Counted from the first letter of the stretch, positions 23,932-33,236 are shown. The stretch is DNA of 64,000 nucleotides from Armatimonadota bacterium (GCA_020850315.1 JADZEY010000060.1:1-64000), one strand, 5' to 3'. Notes: a model not told the origin generated them from the letters alone. Translations and numbers: made by a program.

Positions 23932-25230
23932 ATGCGTTGGGGATATCACCTTTTTGTGGCGATGATTGCTGCCACCAGCGTGGCACGCTCGCAAGGGATT
24001 TTGACGCTGGAGCAAGCGCAACAGATAGCGCGCCAGAACAACGCAGCAATCCGCCTTGCTGAATCGGATCTTCAGATTGCCCGGAACAACACCACCCGTG
24101 GCAACGCAGGGTTCCTTCCAAAAATTGATGCCACAGCTGGCTTCACCGGAAGCGTTACCAACACCAACCAGGAATACCGCAGCGGCGAAATCGTGAACCG
24201 TAACGGAGCCACCGCCACCAACTACAACGCAGGGGTTGGGGTGAACTGGACTGCCTTCGATGGCTTCCGAATGTTCAACGCCTACGACCAACTGCAGAAA
24301 CGTGAGGAGCTTGCCAGTGCTGATGTGGAATCGGCAGCCGAGGAGGTTGCTTGGCGGGTGGCCGTGGCTTGGTACGACGTGGTTCGGCAGCAGCAGCAGC
24401 TTCGGGTTCTGCGCCAGTCCATCGCCATGTCGGAAGGAAGGCTGCGGTTGGTGGAGATGAAATATGAGGTTGGCGAGAACTCCAAACGTGAGCTTCTTCC
24501 GGCAAAGGTGGATCTGAACAGCGACCGCTCGGCAGCCTTGCGCCAGGAAGCCACACTCCGCAATGCAAAGGCCGCGCTGAACCTTCTGCTGGTTCGCGAT
24601 GCAGCAACCGAGTTCGCCGTTCCCGACACCGTTCTTCTTGATGAATCGCTTGATGAAGCGGTGCTTCGCCAGGCGGCCATTGCCGCAAACCGCCAGCTTC
24701 GTGCGGCGCGAATTGCACGCCAACTTGCAGGATTGGGAATCGAGGAAGCGCGTTCCGGCTACTACCCACGGTTAGGGTTGAATCTGGGCTACAATTTCAA
24801 CGGCAGCAGTGCCGAAGCCAGCTTCATCACCACCAACACCAGCAACGGGCTAACCTACGGCGCAACCGCATCGCTGAACTTGTTCGATGGCTTCAACACA
24901 AGCCGCCAAATGGAGAATGCGCAGATCGCAGTCCAAGCTGCCGAACTGCAATATCAGGATGCCGAACGTGCCGTTACGTCCCAGCTTGCCCAAGCCTTCA
25001 CCACATGGCGCAGCCGGTTGGAGTTGGTGAAACTGGAGCGGGAAAATGTGGAAATAGCCGAGCAGAGTTTGGGCATTGCACAGGAGCGATTCAACGTTGG
25101 AACCATTATCCCGCTGGAGCTGCGCGAAGCCCAAACCGCACTGACCGAGGCACGCTCGCGCTTGCTTACCGCGCTGTACGATGCCTACCGCAGCCAAGTT
25201 GAGTTGATGCGATTGAGCGGGAAGTTGTAA
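23932..25230 (+). CDS. TolC-family outer-membrane efflux protein
   Basis: This is a 432-residue outer-membrane channel component. A signal peptide (MRWGYHLFVAMIAATSVARS) leads into the OEP repeat fold. GILTLEQAQQIARQNNAAIR is the typical first helix. The barrel strand pairs lie near YNAGVGVNWTAFDGFR and LTYGATASLNLFDGFNTSRQ, which are the two classic F-D-G-F motifs. Long amphipathic helices follow each. ATG 23932 is chosen because it begins one base after the pump stop and gives the signal peptide; the in-frame extension into the pump gene lacks export features. It is the last gene of the RND operon and is followed by a poly-G tract and a CACAGAG repeat. Confidence 0.95.
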   Translation: MRWGYHLFVAMIAATSVARSQGILTLEQAQQIARQNNAAIRLAESDLQIARNNTTRGNAGFLPKIDATAGFTGSVTNTNQEYRSGEIVNRNGATATNYNAGVGVNWTAFDGFRMFNAYDQLQKREELASADVESAAEEVAWRVAVAWYDVVRQQQQLRVLRQSIAMSEGRLRLVEMKYEVGENSKRELLPAKVDLNSDRSAALRQEATLRNAKAALNLLLVRDAATEFAVPDTVLLDESLDEAVLRQAAIAANRQLRAARIARQLAGLGIEEARSGYYPRLGLNLGYNFNGSSAEASFITTNTSNGLTYGATASLNLFDGFNTSRQMENAQIAVQAAELQYQDAERAVTSQLAQAFTTWRSRLELVKLERENVEIAEQSLGIAQERFNVGTIIPLELREAQTALTEARSRLLTALYDAYRSQVELMRLSGKL

Positions 25231-25278
25231 CCTCAGTAATTCCGCCCGGGGTTTGGCATTCTTTTCTCTGTGGAAGGA

Positions 25279-25405
25279 GGGGGGGGGGGGGAACCACAGA
25301 GGCACAGAGGACACAGAGATAGGAAGAGAGAGAGCGTAGAATGCTGACATCAGTCAAGCACTCTGCGCTCTCTCTGCTACTCATTGCTCGGTAACTCAAG
25401 ATGAG
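25279..25405. repeat. Poly-G tract and CACAGAG repeat, copy 2
   Basis: A run of 13 G (25279-25291) directly abuts AACCACAGAGGCACAGAGGA. The tail with ATTGCTCGGTAACTCAAGAT+GAGC (to about 25405) matches the tail after copies 1 and 4. Only the right arm of the hairpin is present. It fills the gap between the convergent TolC and acyl-CoA dehydrogenase genes. AGAGAGAGAGCG (25326) and CGCTCTCTCT (25368) can also pair. Confidence 0.8.
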
Positions 25406-25415
25406 CTGGAAGAAC

Positions 25416-26573
25416 TTAGCCTCCGAACTCCTTCTGCAGCTCGCGGGCAATCACGATATGCTGGATTTCGGAAGTCCCTTCGTAGATCTCGGTGATCTTT
25501 GCATCGCGCAGATACCGCTCCACTTTGTACTCCCGCACGTAGCCATATCCGCCGTGAACTTGCACAGCTTCCAGGGCAACCTCAACCGCAGTTTTGGATG
25601 CGAACAGTTTGGCCATGGAGGCTTCTTTCACAAACCGCTCATGCTTATCCTTCTTGCTTGCTGCCTGATAGACCAGCGCGCGTGCCGCAGCAATTTTGGT
25701 TGCCATATCGGCCAGCTTAAACTGGATTGCTTGCAGGTCGGCAATCGGCTTGCCCAGCACCTTCCGCTCCTTGGAGTAGGCCACGGCTGCCTCGAACGCA
25801 CCCTGCGCAATCCCCAAGGCTTGCGAGGCAATGCCGATGCGCCCGCCGTTCAAGGTTTCCATTGCCAAATTGAATCCGCGACCAACTTCCCCCAACACAT
25901 TTTCGGCAGGAACGCGCACATCCTGGAACTGAAGCGAGCAGGTGTCGCTGCTGCGGATTCCCAGCTTGTCCTCCTTCACCCCATGCGTGAACCCGGGCAC
26001 GCCTTTCTCAACGATAAACGCGCTGATCCCTTTGTGGCCAAGCTCACGGTTGGTTTGGGCATACACCAGATAGACATCGGCACTGGTTCCGTTGGTGATC
26101 CAGTTTTTGGTGCCGTTCAGCGTCCATGAACCGTCCTCGTTCTGGGTTGCGGCGGTGTTCTGGTTGCGGGCATCGCTTCCGGCTTCCGGCTCGGAAAGGC
26201 AGTACGCACCTAACTTCTGCCCGCTTGCCAGTGGGCGCAGGAATCGCTCCTTCTGGTCATTGGTTCCGAACGTCTCCAACGCCCAGCAGACCAGTGAGTT
26301 GTTCACCGACATGATAACGCCAACGGAGGCATCAACTTTGGAGATTTCCTCCATTGCCACCACGTAGCTTACTGCGTCAAGCCCTGCGCCCCCCCATTCC
26401 GGGGAAACCATCATCCCCAAGAAGCCAAGCTCGCCAAGTTTGGCCACAATCTCGGCGGGGAACTCCCCTTTGATGTCCCGTTCGATAGCACTGGGTGCTA
26501 CTTCGTTCTGTGCAAATTCGCGAGCGGTGTCGCGGATCATCTCCTGCATTTCGGTTAATTCCAACTGAAGCAT
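25416..26573 (-). CDS. Acyl-CoA dehydrogenase (short/branched-chain type)
   Basis: This is a 385-residue FAD enzyme that oxidises acyl-CoA to trans-2-enoyl-CoA in beta-oxidation or branched-chain amino-acid breakdown. The N-terminal helical domain is MLQLELTEMQEMIRDTAREF. FAD/substrate motifs are AYCLSEPEAGSDA and KNWITNGTSADVYLV. The CoA-proximal region is VPAENVLGEVGRGFNLAMET. QVHGGYGYVREYKVERYLRD leads to the catalytic-base motif YEGTSEIQ, with Glu365 at the position used by short-chain dehydrogenases. ATG 26573 gives the family N-terminus. It is transcribed alone and divergently from the GNAT gene. The gene could serve the same branched-chain pathway as the fused E1 in this window, which is inference only. 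Confidence 0.95.
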   Translation of the reverse strand: MLQLELTEMQEMIRDTAREFAQNEVAPSAIERDIKGEFPAEIVAKLGELGFLGMMVSPEWGGAGLDAVSYVVAMEEISKVDASVGVIMSVNNSLVCWALETFGTNDQKERFLRPLASGQKLGAYCLSEPEAGSDARNQNTAATQNEDGSWTLNGTKNWITNGTSADVYLVYAQTNRELGHKGISAFIVEKGVPGFTHGVKEDKLGIRSSDTCSLQFQDVRVPAENVLGEVGRGFNLAMETLNGGRIGIASQALGIAQGAFEAAVAYSKERKVLGKPIADLQAIQFKLADMATKIAAARALVYQAASKKDKHERFVKEASMAKLFASKTAVEVALEAVQVHGGYGYVREYKVERYLRDAKITEIYEGTSEIQHIVIARELQKEFGG

Positions 26574-26859
26574 CGTGAAGGTTCCTTGCTGTGCGGTTAC
26601 AAACGTGCGTGATAAGTGCTGGTGCGGCGCGCCCCCCAACCACTGGATGGATGGGAAACAGCCCAATAGTAGGTTCTTTCTTGCAGCGGACAAAATTACG
26701 CGAGTAGAGAAGGAGAGCCAACCGCTCTAACCGTTCGATACTGAATGCCCAGACGGCCACTTTTTTTCTCTGTTTCCTCTTCTCCCCTTCTTCATAGGCT
26801 ACAATAGAACTTCGCAAACTCCTTTTATTTGATCGGCAACACGTTCAATTTCAATCACA

Positions 26860-27429
26860 ATGCCCAATCAAACTGTCCGCTCGTACTCTATCCGCCTGGC
26901 CACTGCGGAGGATGCCGCCGGTTGCGCAGCCGTCAATATCGCCACGTGGCACAGCACGTATCGGGGGCTGATTGATGATGCCGCGCTGGACAACATGAAC
27001 TCTGAGATGTTCGTTGAACGTTGGCGCAATCGGCTTTCGCCAGCCAACAGCGCGCTGTTCTGTTTTGTGGCCGAGCTTCACCCCAAGCCCCCGGCGCATC
27101 CGCCGCACATCGTGGGCTACGTGTTGGGAGGATTAAGCCGCCGCAGCGACCTCCCATTCACTGGCGAGCTTGTGGCGATTTACCTCCTTCCCGAGCATCA
27201 AGGTGGCGGGCTTGGGCGCAAGCTCTTCTTGCAGTGTGTGCAGCAGTTTCGGCAGCGCGGGATTGATTCGTTCGTCCTGTTTGTGCTGAAAGAAAATCAC
27301 GCTGCCCGAACATTCTACTCCACCTTCAATCCCGATTTTGAGGATGAGGGGGATGTGACGATTGACGGATTCACCTACCGCGACGTGGGGTATGGATGGA
27401 GTACGCTTGAGCACTTCCCAGCGGGGTAA
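26860..27429 (+). CDS. GNAT family N-acetyltransferase
   Basis: This is a 189-residue acetyl-CoA-dependent acyltransferase. The N-terminal beta-alpha start is SIRLATAEDAAGCAAVNIAT, with WHSTYRGLIDD as in the RimI-like/YjcF subgroup. The acetyl-CoA pyrophosphate loop is LPEHQGGGLGRKL (about 110-122). The C-terminal part has FVLFVLKENHAARTFYSTF, the usual motif B asparagine/tyrosine region. The substrate is unknown. A 286-bp gap separates it from the divergent acyl-CoA dehydrogenase gene; I see no clear operator there. A CACAGAG repeat follows its stop, which probably serves as terminator. Confidence 0.9.
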   Translation: MPNQTVRSYSIRLATAEDAAGCAAVNIATWHSTYRGLIDDAALDNMNSEMFVERWRNRLSPANSALFCFVAELHPKPPAHPPHIVGYVLGGLSRRSDLPFTGELVAIYLLPEHQGGGLGRKLFLQCVQQFRQRGIDSFVLFVLKENHAARTFYSTFNPDFEDEGDVTIDGFTYRDVGYGWSTLEHFPAG

Positions 27430-27439
27430 TTTTCACTCT

Positions 27440-27571
27440 CCCCTCTTTCCTCTGTGCCCTCTGTGTCTCTGTGGTTTCCTCTCTTCACCAGCTAAGAAGG
27501 GAATGAACCACAGAGGCACAGAGGGAAGAAAGAGAAGAAAAAGAGGCCGATTGCTATCTCTATGATGAGCT
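27440..27571. repeat. CACAGAG hairpin repeat, copy 3
   Basis: The left arm is CCTCTGTGCCCTCTGTGTCT (27449 on) and the right arm is AACCACAGAGGCACAGAGGG (about 27506 on), with GAAGGGAATG in the loop. The tail at 27550-27571 has ATTGCT and GATGAGC as in the other copies. It lies directly after the GNAT gene and upstream of the ECF promoter. Confidence 0.85.
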
Positions 27572-27595
27572 AATCTTTCTGTCCGCTCCATTCTT

Positions 27596-27620
27596 GTAAC
27601 CGCTTTTTCCCCTTCCCGTC
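27596..27620 (+). promoter_or_regulatory. Candidate ECF-type promoter of the sigma factor gene
   Basis: GTAACC (27596-27601), a 15-bp spacer and CGTC (27617-27620) match the general -35/-10 layout of ECF sigma promoters. Transcription would begin near 27627, giving a ~32-nt leader before ATG 27659. Autoregulation by the encoded sigma factor is the natural reading. This is a pattern match, not proof. Confidence 0.45.
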
Positions 27621-27658
27621 TCTTCTTGTGCAACATCATCCAAAAGGAAATCGCCAAC

Positions 27659-28210
27659 ATGGAACTTGACGCTATCGCACAGATGCTGGTTAACGGACGC
27701 GCCGCAACGTTGCGCTACATCCGCAGCAAAATCAACGACCCCGAGATGGCCGAAGATATCTTGCAAGACAGCTTGGTGAAAGTGCTCCGCACGCTCCCTG
27801 ATTTGCGCGATGAAGAGCGGCTGATCCCCTGGTTCCACCGGATTATCAACAACGCAATTATTGACCACTACCGCCACAAGGCTGTTCAGGGGAAGTACAT
27901 CGAGCAAGGGCGCGAAGACTTGGATGACCTGCGTGCCGACACCCAACTGCGGCCCGATGAGCAAGGGGTTATTTGCGCCTGCATTTCCGACATCCTGCCA
28001 ACCCTTCGGCCAGAGCAAGCGGAGGTGATCCGGCTGTTGGAGTTGGAAGATGGCGACCCTGAGTTTGTGGCCAAGCAGTTGGGGATCACCCGCAACAATC
28101 TGAAGGTTCGCCGCCACCGCGCACGAACTCAGCTGCGTGAACGTCTTCAAGAGACCTGCCGTGTTTGCGCCCAGCATGGGTGCCTGGATTGCAGTTGCCG
28201 CCGCCCATAG
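27659..28210 (+). CDS. ECF sigma factor with Cys-rich metal-sensing domain (CorE-like)
   Basis: This 183-residue RNA polymerase sigma factor has region 2 at ~13-80 (MAEDILQDSLVKVLRTLPD, WFHRIINNAIIDHYR) and region 4 at ~112-162 (LPTLRPEQAEVIRLLELEDG, VAKQLGITRNNLKVRRHRAR). It has two unusual features. A CxC pair (Cys106, Cys108; VICACIS) sits in the linker between regions 2 and 4. The C-terminus is Cys-rich (Cys167, 170, 175, 178, 180 and His173; CRVCAQHGCLDCSC). Both are hallmarks of the copper-sensing CorE sigma factors described in Myxococcus xanthus (ECF44 group), which need no anti-sigma factor because metal binds the sigma factor itself. ATG 27659 is preferred over 27626 because AAGGA lies upstream and a putative ECF promoter would start transcripts at ~27627. 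The copper chaperone and CopA genes follow on the same strand, which supports copper as the ligand. Confidence 0.88.
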   Translation: MELDAIAQMLVNGRAATLRYIRSKINDPEMAEDILQDSLVKVLRTLPDLRDEERLIPWFHRIINNAIIDHYRHKAVQGKYIEQGREDLDDLRADTQLRPDEQGVICACISDILPTLRPEQAEVIRLLELEDGDPEFVAKQLGITRNNLKVRRHRARTQLRERLQETCRVCAQHGCLDCSCRRP

Positions 28211-28277
28211 TTTTCCACCGGAACGGAAGGCTGCATACCGGAACAACCTCCAACTATCAAATCAAAAAACTATCACT

Positions 28278-28517
28278 ATGAACAGCACGCCAATCGCTAC
28301 CGAAATCATCACCATCAGCGGCATGAGCTGCGGCCATTGCGTTGTTGCAGTGCGGCAAGCCTTGCAAGAAATCGCTGGGCTTGATCTGCAAGAAGTTGCC
28401 ATTGGAAGCGCCCGCATCCAACGCGATCCAGAGCAAGTAAGCGATCAACAAATCGTTGATGCAATCGAGGATGCTGGCTACACCGTCAGCGGCATCAACC
28501 AAGAAGCAGCACACTGA
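28278..28517 (+). CDS. copZ: Copper chaperone, HMA-domain protein (CopZ-like)
   Basis: This is a 79-residue single heavy-metal-associated domain. The metal-binding loop is GMSCGHC (Cys18 and Cys21), followed by the usual beta-alpha-beta order (VAVRQALQEIAGL, QIVDAIEDAGYTV). Such proteins carry Cu(I) in the cytoplasm to the CopA ATPase. ATG 28278 gives the exact domain length; the in-frame extension overlaps the sigma factor gene and is not needed. It lies 67 bp after the sigma gene and 33 bp before copA. ACCGGAAC occurs twice with a 20-bp period just upstream (28217 and 28237), possibly regulatory. Confidence 0.93.
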   Translation: MNSTPIATEIITISGMSCGHCVVAVRQALQEIAGLDLQEVAIGSARIQRDPEQVSDQQIVDAIEDAGYTVSGINQEAAH

Positions 28518-28550
28518 AGTTTTTAGCAAAAGCCTTTTTTAGGAACAGCC

Positions 28551-30815
28551 ATGACTGCAACAGAATCACCGCAAACAACAACTCCAGCAACTCAGCCGGG
28601 GCCAGCAACGCCAAGCACCGAAATCGTTGACCTTGATGTGCAAGGGATGACCTGCGCAAGCTGCGTTGTGCGGGTGGAACGCTCGCTTCGAAAAGTGGAG
28701 GGGGTGCAGGAAGTTGCCGTAAACCTTGCCACCAATCGCGCCCGCATCAAGATGGCCGCTGGCGTTCCGGTTGCCGCCTTGCAGGAGCGCGTTGAACGCG
28801 CTGGCTACACCGCTACCCCAGCAACCGATGCCGCGTTGCACAATCACCAACAGGAAGAGACCGCTGCCTACCGCCGCAACTTCCTATTGGCCGCGCCCGC
28901 CGCCGCTGTGGTGATGCTGGTTTCGATGCTGCCGATGGTTATCACCAGTCTTGGGCCGCTGGCAATGCGTTGGATGGCGGAGCTGAACATCCTTCAGTTC
29001 CTCCTCACCACACTAATCCTTGCGTTCCCCGGGCAGAGCTTCTTCCGGCTGGCGTTCCGCAACGCACGCCACCTTGTTGCCGACATGAACACACTGGTTG
29101 CCGTTGGGACCGGCGCGGCGTGGCTGTTCAGCAGTGTGCTGACGTTTTTCCCCAGCGCGTTGCCCGGCATCAGCCAACATGAGGTCTATTTCGACACGGC
29201 TGCGGTGGTGGTGGCGTTGGTACTGCTGGGGCGGTGGCTGGAGTTGCGTGCGAAATCGGAAGCGACCGAGGCGATCCACAGCCTGATGCGGCTTGCGCCA
29301 AAAATTGCCCACCGCCGCGCCAGCGATGGAACCGTGAGCGATGTTGAAGCTGAGTTCATCCGCCACGGCGACCTTCTGCTGGTGCGCCCCGGCGAGCAAA
29401 TCCCCACCGATGGAGTAGTAGTGGAAGGGGCCACCGCAGTGGATGAATCCATGATGACCGGCGAATCAATCCCAGTGGAAAAAACTGTGGACTCCAAGGT
29501 GGTGGGCGGGACGCTGAACGCTTCCGGCGCGTTCACCATGCGGGCCGAAGGGGTGGGCGAGGAAACGGTGCTGGCGCAGATTATCCGCACGGTGGAGGAA
29601 GCGCAAAGCTCCAAAGCCCCGGTGCAACGGCTGGCCGACTCTATCGCCGGGGTGTTTGTGCCAGTGGTGATCGGCATCGCCCTTCTCACCTTCTTGGGGT
29701 GGCTGATTGTTGGCAATGCTGGGTTGGCGCACGCGCTGATTAACGCCGTTGCCGTGCTGGTGATTGCTTGCCCCTGCGCCATGGGCCTTGCGGTCCCGAC
29801 GGCGGTGATTGCTGGGTCGGGGAGCGGCGCAAAGCGGGGGATTTTGATCCGCAATGCCGAGTCGCTGGAGCGCGCCGGAACCACCAACGTGGTGGTGTTC
29901 GATAAAACCGGAACGCTGACGCATGGCCGCCCAGAAGTGGTGGCAGTGCAGGGGTTCAACGGCCACGCTCCGGCAGCGGTGCTGCAGCTGGTGGCGGCGG
30001 TGGAATCCCACAGCGAGCATCCATTGGCCGCAGGAATTGTTCGCCATGCGGCCCAACAGGGGATGGAGTTGGGCGGGGTGCAAGTAGAAGAATTTAGATC
30101 TGCAGCGGGGATGGGGGTGTATGCGGTTGCCAACGGGCAGACCTTGTTCGCAGGGCGCGCCAGCACCATCCCCGGGGTGGCGGCCTCACGGGAAGCCTCG
30201 GCTTGGATCCCCCCCGCCGGAAGCAGTGTGGTGTGGGTGGAGCTTGGCGGAAATTTAGCTGGCGCAATCGCCCTTGCCGACACCCTGAAGCCGAACGCCA
30301 ATCAAGCGGTTGCCGCGCTTCACCGGATGGGAATCCAGACGGTGATGCTAACCGGCGACAACCGCGCCGCCGCCGAAGCAATCGCCAACCAGCTTGGAAT
30401 ATCCCACGTGATTGCCGAAGTAATGCCCGGGGAAAAAGGGGAGAAAGTGAAAGAATTACAGGCCAATGGAACCGTGGTGGCAATGGTGGGGGATGGCGTG
30501 AACGACGCGCCCGCGCTGGCCGCCGCCGATGTTGGAATTGCAATGGCCACCGGAACCGATGTGGCGATCTCCGCCAGCGACATCACCCTTGTTGGTGGCC
30601 ATGTGGAACGTATCCCCGATGCGGTGTCGCTCTCGCGCCGGACGATGCGGGTCATTCGGCAGAATCTGTTTTGGGCGTTTATCTACAACGTCATCGGCAT
30701 TCCGCTTGCCGCGTTTGGATTGCTTAGCCCCATTGTTGCCGGCGCGGCAATGGCCATGAGTTCGGTCAGCGTCGTCACCAACTCGCTGCGGCTGAAACGG
30801 CAACGCACTGCGTAA
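28551..30815 (+). CDS. copA: Cu(I)-exporting P1B-type ATPase CopA
   Basis: This is a 754-residue membrane ATPase that pumps Cu(I) out of the cytoplasm. It has one N-terminal HMA domain with GMTCASC (Cys35, Cys38). The transmembrane metal site is CPC (407-409, in [11 protein letters not shown]). The phosphorylated Asp is Asp451 in DKTGTLTHG. The His-Pro signature is SEHPLA. The hinge motif is [10 protein letters not shown] (647-656). Helices 7/8 carry [10 protein letters not shown] and [13 protein letters not shown], which is the YN / MxxSS signature of Cu(I) (P1B-1) pumps. It is the last gene of the sigma factor-copZ-copA module. A poorly conserved Gln/Thr/Pro-rich leader (1-23) precedes the HMA domain. 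Confidence 0.97.
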   Translation: MTATESPQTTTPATQPGPATPSTEIVDLDVQGMTCASCVVRVERSLRKVEGVQEVAVNLATNRARIKMAAGVPVAALQERVERAGYTATPATDAALHNHQQEETAAYRRNFLLAAPAAAVVMLVSMLPMVITSLGPLAMRWMAELNILQFLLTTLILAFPGQSFFRLAFRNARHLVADMNTLVAVGTGAAWLFSSVLTFFPSALPGISQHEVYFDTAAVVVALVLLGRWLELRAKSEATEAIHSLMRLAPKIAHRRASDGTVSDVEAEFIRHGDLLLVRPGEQIPTDGVVVEGATAVDESMMTGESIPVEKTVDSKVVGGTLNASGAFTMRAEGVGEETVLAQIIRTVEEAQSSKAPVQRLADSIAGVFVPVVIGIALLTFLGWLIVGNAGLAHALINAVAVLVIACPCAMGLAVPTAVIAGSGSGAKRGILIRNAESLERAGTTNVVVFDKTGTLTHGRPEVVAVQGFNGHAPAAVLQLVAAVESHSEHPLAAGIVRHAAQQGMELGGVQVEEFRSAAGMGVYAVANGQTLFAGRASTIPGVAASREASAWIPPAGSSVVWVELGGNLAGAIALADTLKPNANQAVAALHRMGIQTVMLTGDNRAAAEAIANQLGISHVIAEVMPGEKGEKVKELQANGTVVAMVGDGVNDAPALAAADVGIAMATGTDVAISASDITLVGGHVERIPDAVSLSRRTMRVIRQNLFWAFIYNVIGIPLAAFGLLSPIVAGAAMAMSSVSVVTNSLRLKRQRTA

Positions 30816-30879
30816 CCCTCTTCCCGTCATTGATGGGATTGGAACGATTGAAGTGAACCATTGAACTGGAGGCCACATT

Positions 30880-32133
30880 CTACGCCTCCCGCAACCACCA
30901 TAGCACCTCGCGGAATGTTGGGCGTTTTCCGTACATCAGGATGGCTGTGCGGAAAATTTTTCCCGAGGCCCAAATCACAACGCTGATAGCCGCCACCATC
31001 ACCGCAATCGTTCCGGCAATCTCGGCTGGCGAAGGCATTTTTGTCACCAGCCGAATCATCATCAGCGTTGGCGTTAACAGCGGGACGTAGCTAAGCGCGG
31101 CAACGGAAAAGGAATCGGGATCCTGCATCACCACAAACGCAAACGCCATTGGCGCAACCAACACCATCGTGAGATAGCCGGTGATGACCTGCGACTCCTG
31201 CTCGGTTGTCACCAGCGATCCGATGCCGATAAACAGCGAAGCGTAGAAGGCATATCCTAACAGTAGATAGAGCAGAATGAGCGGGAAGGAAGTAAGAATA
31301 TCGGGCGAGATAACAACAGCGAAATATCCAACCGCGGCCATTCCAATAATCACCCACGCAACAACCTGCGTTGCCCCCAACGCGCTTAGCCCCAACAGCT
31401 TCCCCCACATCAGTTCCTGCGGCGTTCCACTGCTCACCAGAAGCTCCATGATTCTGTTCGACTTCTCCTCCACAAGGCTCCGCACCAGCGATTGCCCCGT
31501 GGTTAGCACCAGAATCATAAACAGGATGATGCCGATGTACGCCGCAAAAAATGTCTGCAAAAATCCCTCCGATTTCTCCCCCCCTTTCTCTGTCACCTTC
31601 ACCGTCTCCATCTCCAGCGGTTGGTTGGCGCGGCTCCATGCGGCGGTGTCAATCCCGGCGGCAATCATCCGTTCGGTGTTCAGGATTTTTTCGATGCGAC
31701 GCTGGAAACTGCTTACCAGGCTGATGTTGCTTGGGTTTGTTGAGCGATAGCTGGCAACCACTGTTCCGGCACTATCGCGAATCACCACCGCCCCCTCCAT
31801 TGTTTCGGCAAGGATTGCGCGGTCGGCAGCGGCGATTGCTGAATCAATTGGGGTGCTTGCTGTGGGGTAACTCTGCAGCACAAACGCCGGCTGGCCGTTG
31901 GGAAGCGTGTCCAATTTCAACCGTTGGGAAAGCGGAGCCATGACGGTTCCGGTGCTGTCAACCAGCCCAATCACTTTGGTGCTGCTTTTCCCTTTGTCGG
32001 CCAGCATGGAAGGGAGAAGGCCGAACAGAAGCATCATGACCGGGGTCAGAATCAGCGAAATAATGAACGACTTCGCTTTGGCTTTTTGCGTGAACTCCCA
32101 GCGGGCAATCTGCAGAATGCGTTTCCAGTTCAT
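30880..32133 (-). CDS. ABC-2 type transporter permease (NatB-like)
   Basis: This is a 417-residue permease. TM1 lies near residues 23-43 (FIISLILTPVMMLLFGLLPS). A large extracytoplasmic domain (about 50-180) follows, then a cluster of about five helices (IGIILFMILVLTTGQSLVRS, ALGATQVVAWVIIGMAAVGY, FPLILLYLLLGYAFYASLFI). EEKSNRIMELLVSSGTP is the conserved motif of the NatB/ABC2_membrane_3 group. Together with the ATPase gene 6 bp upstream on the same strand it forms an exporter. NatAB exports Na+, but for this family the substrate generally remains unknown. The gene converges on copA with no clear terminator between them. Confidence 0.93.
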   Translation of the reverse strand: MNWKRILQIARWEFTQKAKAKSFIISLILTPVMMLLFGLLPSMLADKGKSSTKVIGLVDSTGTVMAPLSQRLKLDTLPNGQPAFVLQSYPTASTPIDSAIAAADRAILAETMEGAVVIRDSAGTVVASYRSTNPSNISLVSSFQRRIEKILNTERMIAAGIDTAAWSRANQPLEMETVKVTEKGGEKSEGFLQTFFAAYIGIILFMILVLTTGQSLVRSLVEEKSNRIMELLVSSGTPQELMWGKLLGLSALGATQVVAWVIIGMAAVGYFAVVISPDILTSFPLILLYLLLGYAFYASLFIGIGSLVTTEQESQVITGYLTMVLVAPMAFAFVVMQDPDSFSVAALSYVPLLTPTLMMIRLVTKMPSPAEIAGTIAVMVAAISVVIWASGKIFRTAILMYGKRPTFREVLWWLREA

Positions 32134-32139
32134 GGTGGT

Positions 32140-33066
32140 TTAGGGGGTGGGGTTGGTGGTAGTGATCGCTTCGCCGGTGGTGCGGCGGACGGTGTTGATG
32201 AAAATGCTGTTCAGCGATGGCCGCACCCGCTCTATCCGTGTGATCCTGAGTTGCTGGCTGATGTGCGGAAGCAGGTCGTTCAGTGTGGCGTTGGGCTGCA
32301 ACGCAAGCTCGGCTCCGTTCGGGTAGATGTTGGCTTCCATCACCATTGGAAGTTGGCGCAAAAACCGCCCATCCCCTTCGAACTCCATCGCCACGTTGTT
32401 CCCGCCATGCTCCTCCTTCACCTGCTGCACGGTTCCGGCCAGCATCACTTCCCCTTTGTTGATAAGCACAATCCGGTTGCACAGCCGTTCGGCTTGCTCC
32501 ATTTGGTGGGTGGAGTACAGGATGGTTCGCCCTTCGTCGCGAAGTTGATCCAAGATTGCGCGAAGCAACTCCTGGTTGACAGGATCAAGCCCGCTGGATG
32601 GCTCATCAAGGATGATATACTGCGGCTGGTGAATCAGCGCGATGATCAGCTGCACCTTCTGCTGGTTCCCTTTGGAAAGCTCCTCCACGCGGCGGCTTTC
32701 GCTTCCGGCAAGCTCAAACCGGCCAAGCCAGTCGGTGGCGTGGCGGTGTGCGGTTTTGGGGGACATTCCACGCAGTCCGGCAAAGTGGAGAATCGTTTCG
32801 AGGATGCGAGATTTTTGGTACAGCCCCCGCTCCTCGGCAAGGTAGCCGATGGAGGAACGGATGGAGTCGGAGAAGGGCACGCCGGAATAGCTGATGGTGC
32901 CGGAATCGGGGCGGATGATGTTGGTAATCATCCTGATGGTTGTTGATTTGCCAGCCCCGTTGGGACCAAGCAAGCCAAAAATTTCACCCGGCTGTGCTTG
33001 GATCGTAACCCCGTTCACCGCGTGGATGGTTGCAAACTGCTTGTGCAATCCTTCGGCGTGGATCAT
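32140..33066 (-). CDS. ABC transporter ATP-binding protein (NatA-like)
   Basis: This is a 308-residue ATPase. Walker A is GLLGPNGAGKST, the Q-loop region includes IGYLAEERGLY, and the signature is ELSKGNQQKVQ, the SKGNQQK variant typical of ABC-2 exporters. Walker B is YIILDEPSSGLDP and the switch His is in STHQMEQAERLC. A C-terminal ~80-residue DUF4162-like domain (about 230-295) completes it, also typical of NatA-like subunits. ATG 33066 matches the family start; the longer in-frame form would read through a 15-bp tandem repeat and is unlikely. It is the first gene of the two-gene exporter operon. The upstream iterons at 33184-33236 may regulate it. Confidence 0.94.
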   Translation of the reverse strand: MIHAEGLHKQFATIHAVNGVTIQAQPGEIFGLLGPNGAGKSTTIRMITNIIRPDSGTISYSGVPFSDSIRSSIGYLAEERGLYQKSRILETILHFAGLRGMSPKTAHRHATDWLGRFELAGSESRRVEELSKGNQQKVQLIIALIHQPQYIILDEPSSGLDPVNQELLRAILDQLRDEGRTILYSTHQMEQAERLCNRIVLINKGEVMLAGTVQQVKEEHGGNNVAMEFEGDGRFLRQLPMVMEANIYPNGAELALQPNATLNDLLPHISQQLRITRIERVRPSLNSIFINTVRRTTGEAITTTNPTP

Positions 33067-33183
33067 CTGTTTCCCTACAATTAGTGGGTTGAAGCGAATC
33101 TGCGATTGCAGAAGGGGGGCCGCTACGGCAGCGGCAGAACGAAGGTTGCGGAACACATGACGCTGCCAAGCCCGTGCAATCGG

Positions 33184-33236
33184 GATTGTTCTGGTCAAGA
33201 TTGTTCTGGTCAAAATTGTTCTATCGGAATTGTTCC
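33184..33236. repeat. 15-bp iterons upstream of the ABC exporter
   Basis: GATTGTTCTGGTCAA occurs exactly at 33184-33198 and 33199-33213. AATTGTTCTATCGGA (33214-33228) and ATTGTTCC (33229-33236) are degenerate continuations. Read on the minus strand each unit begins TTGACC, which resembles a -35 box, about 120 bp upstream of the ATPase start. A small palindrome GCAGGC-N6-GCCTGC follows at 33241-33258. Confidence 0.8.
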
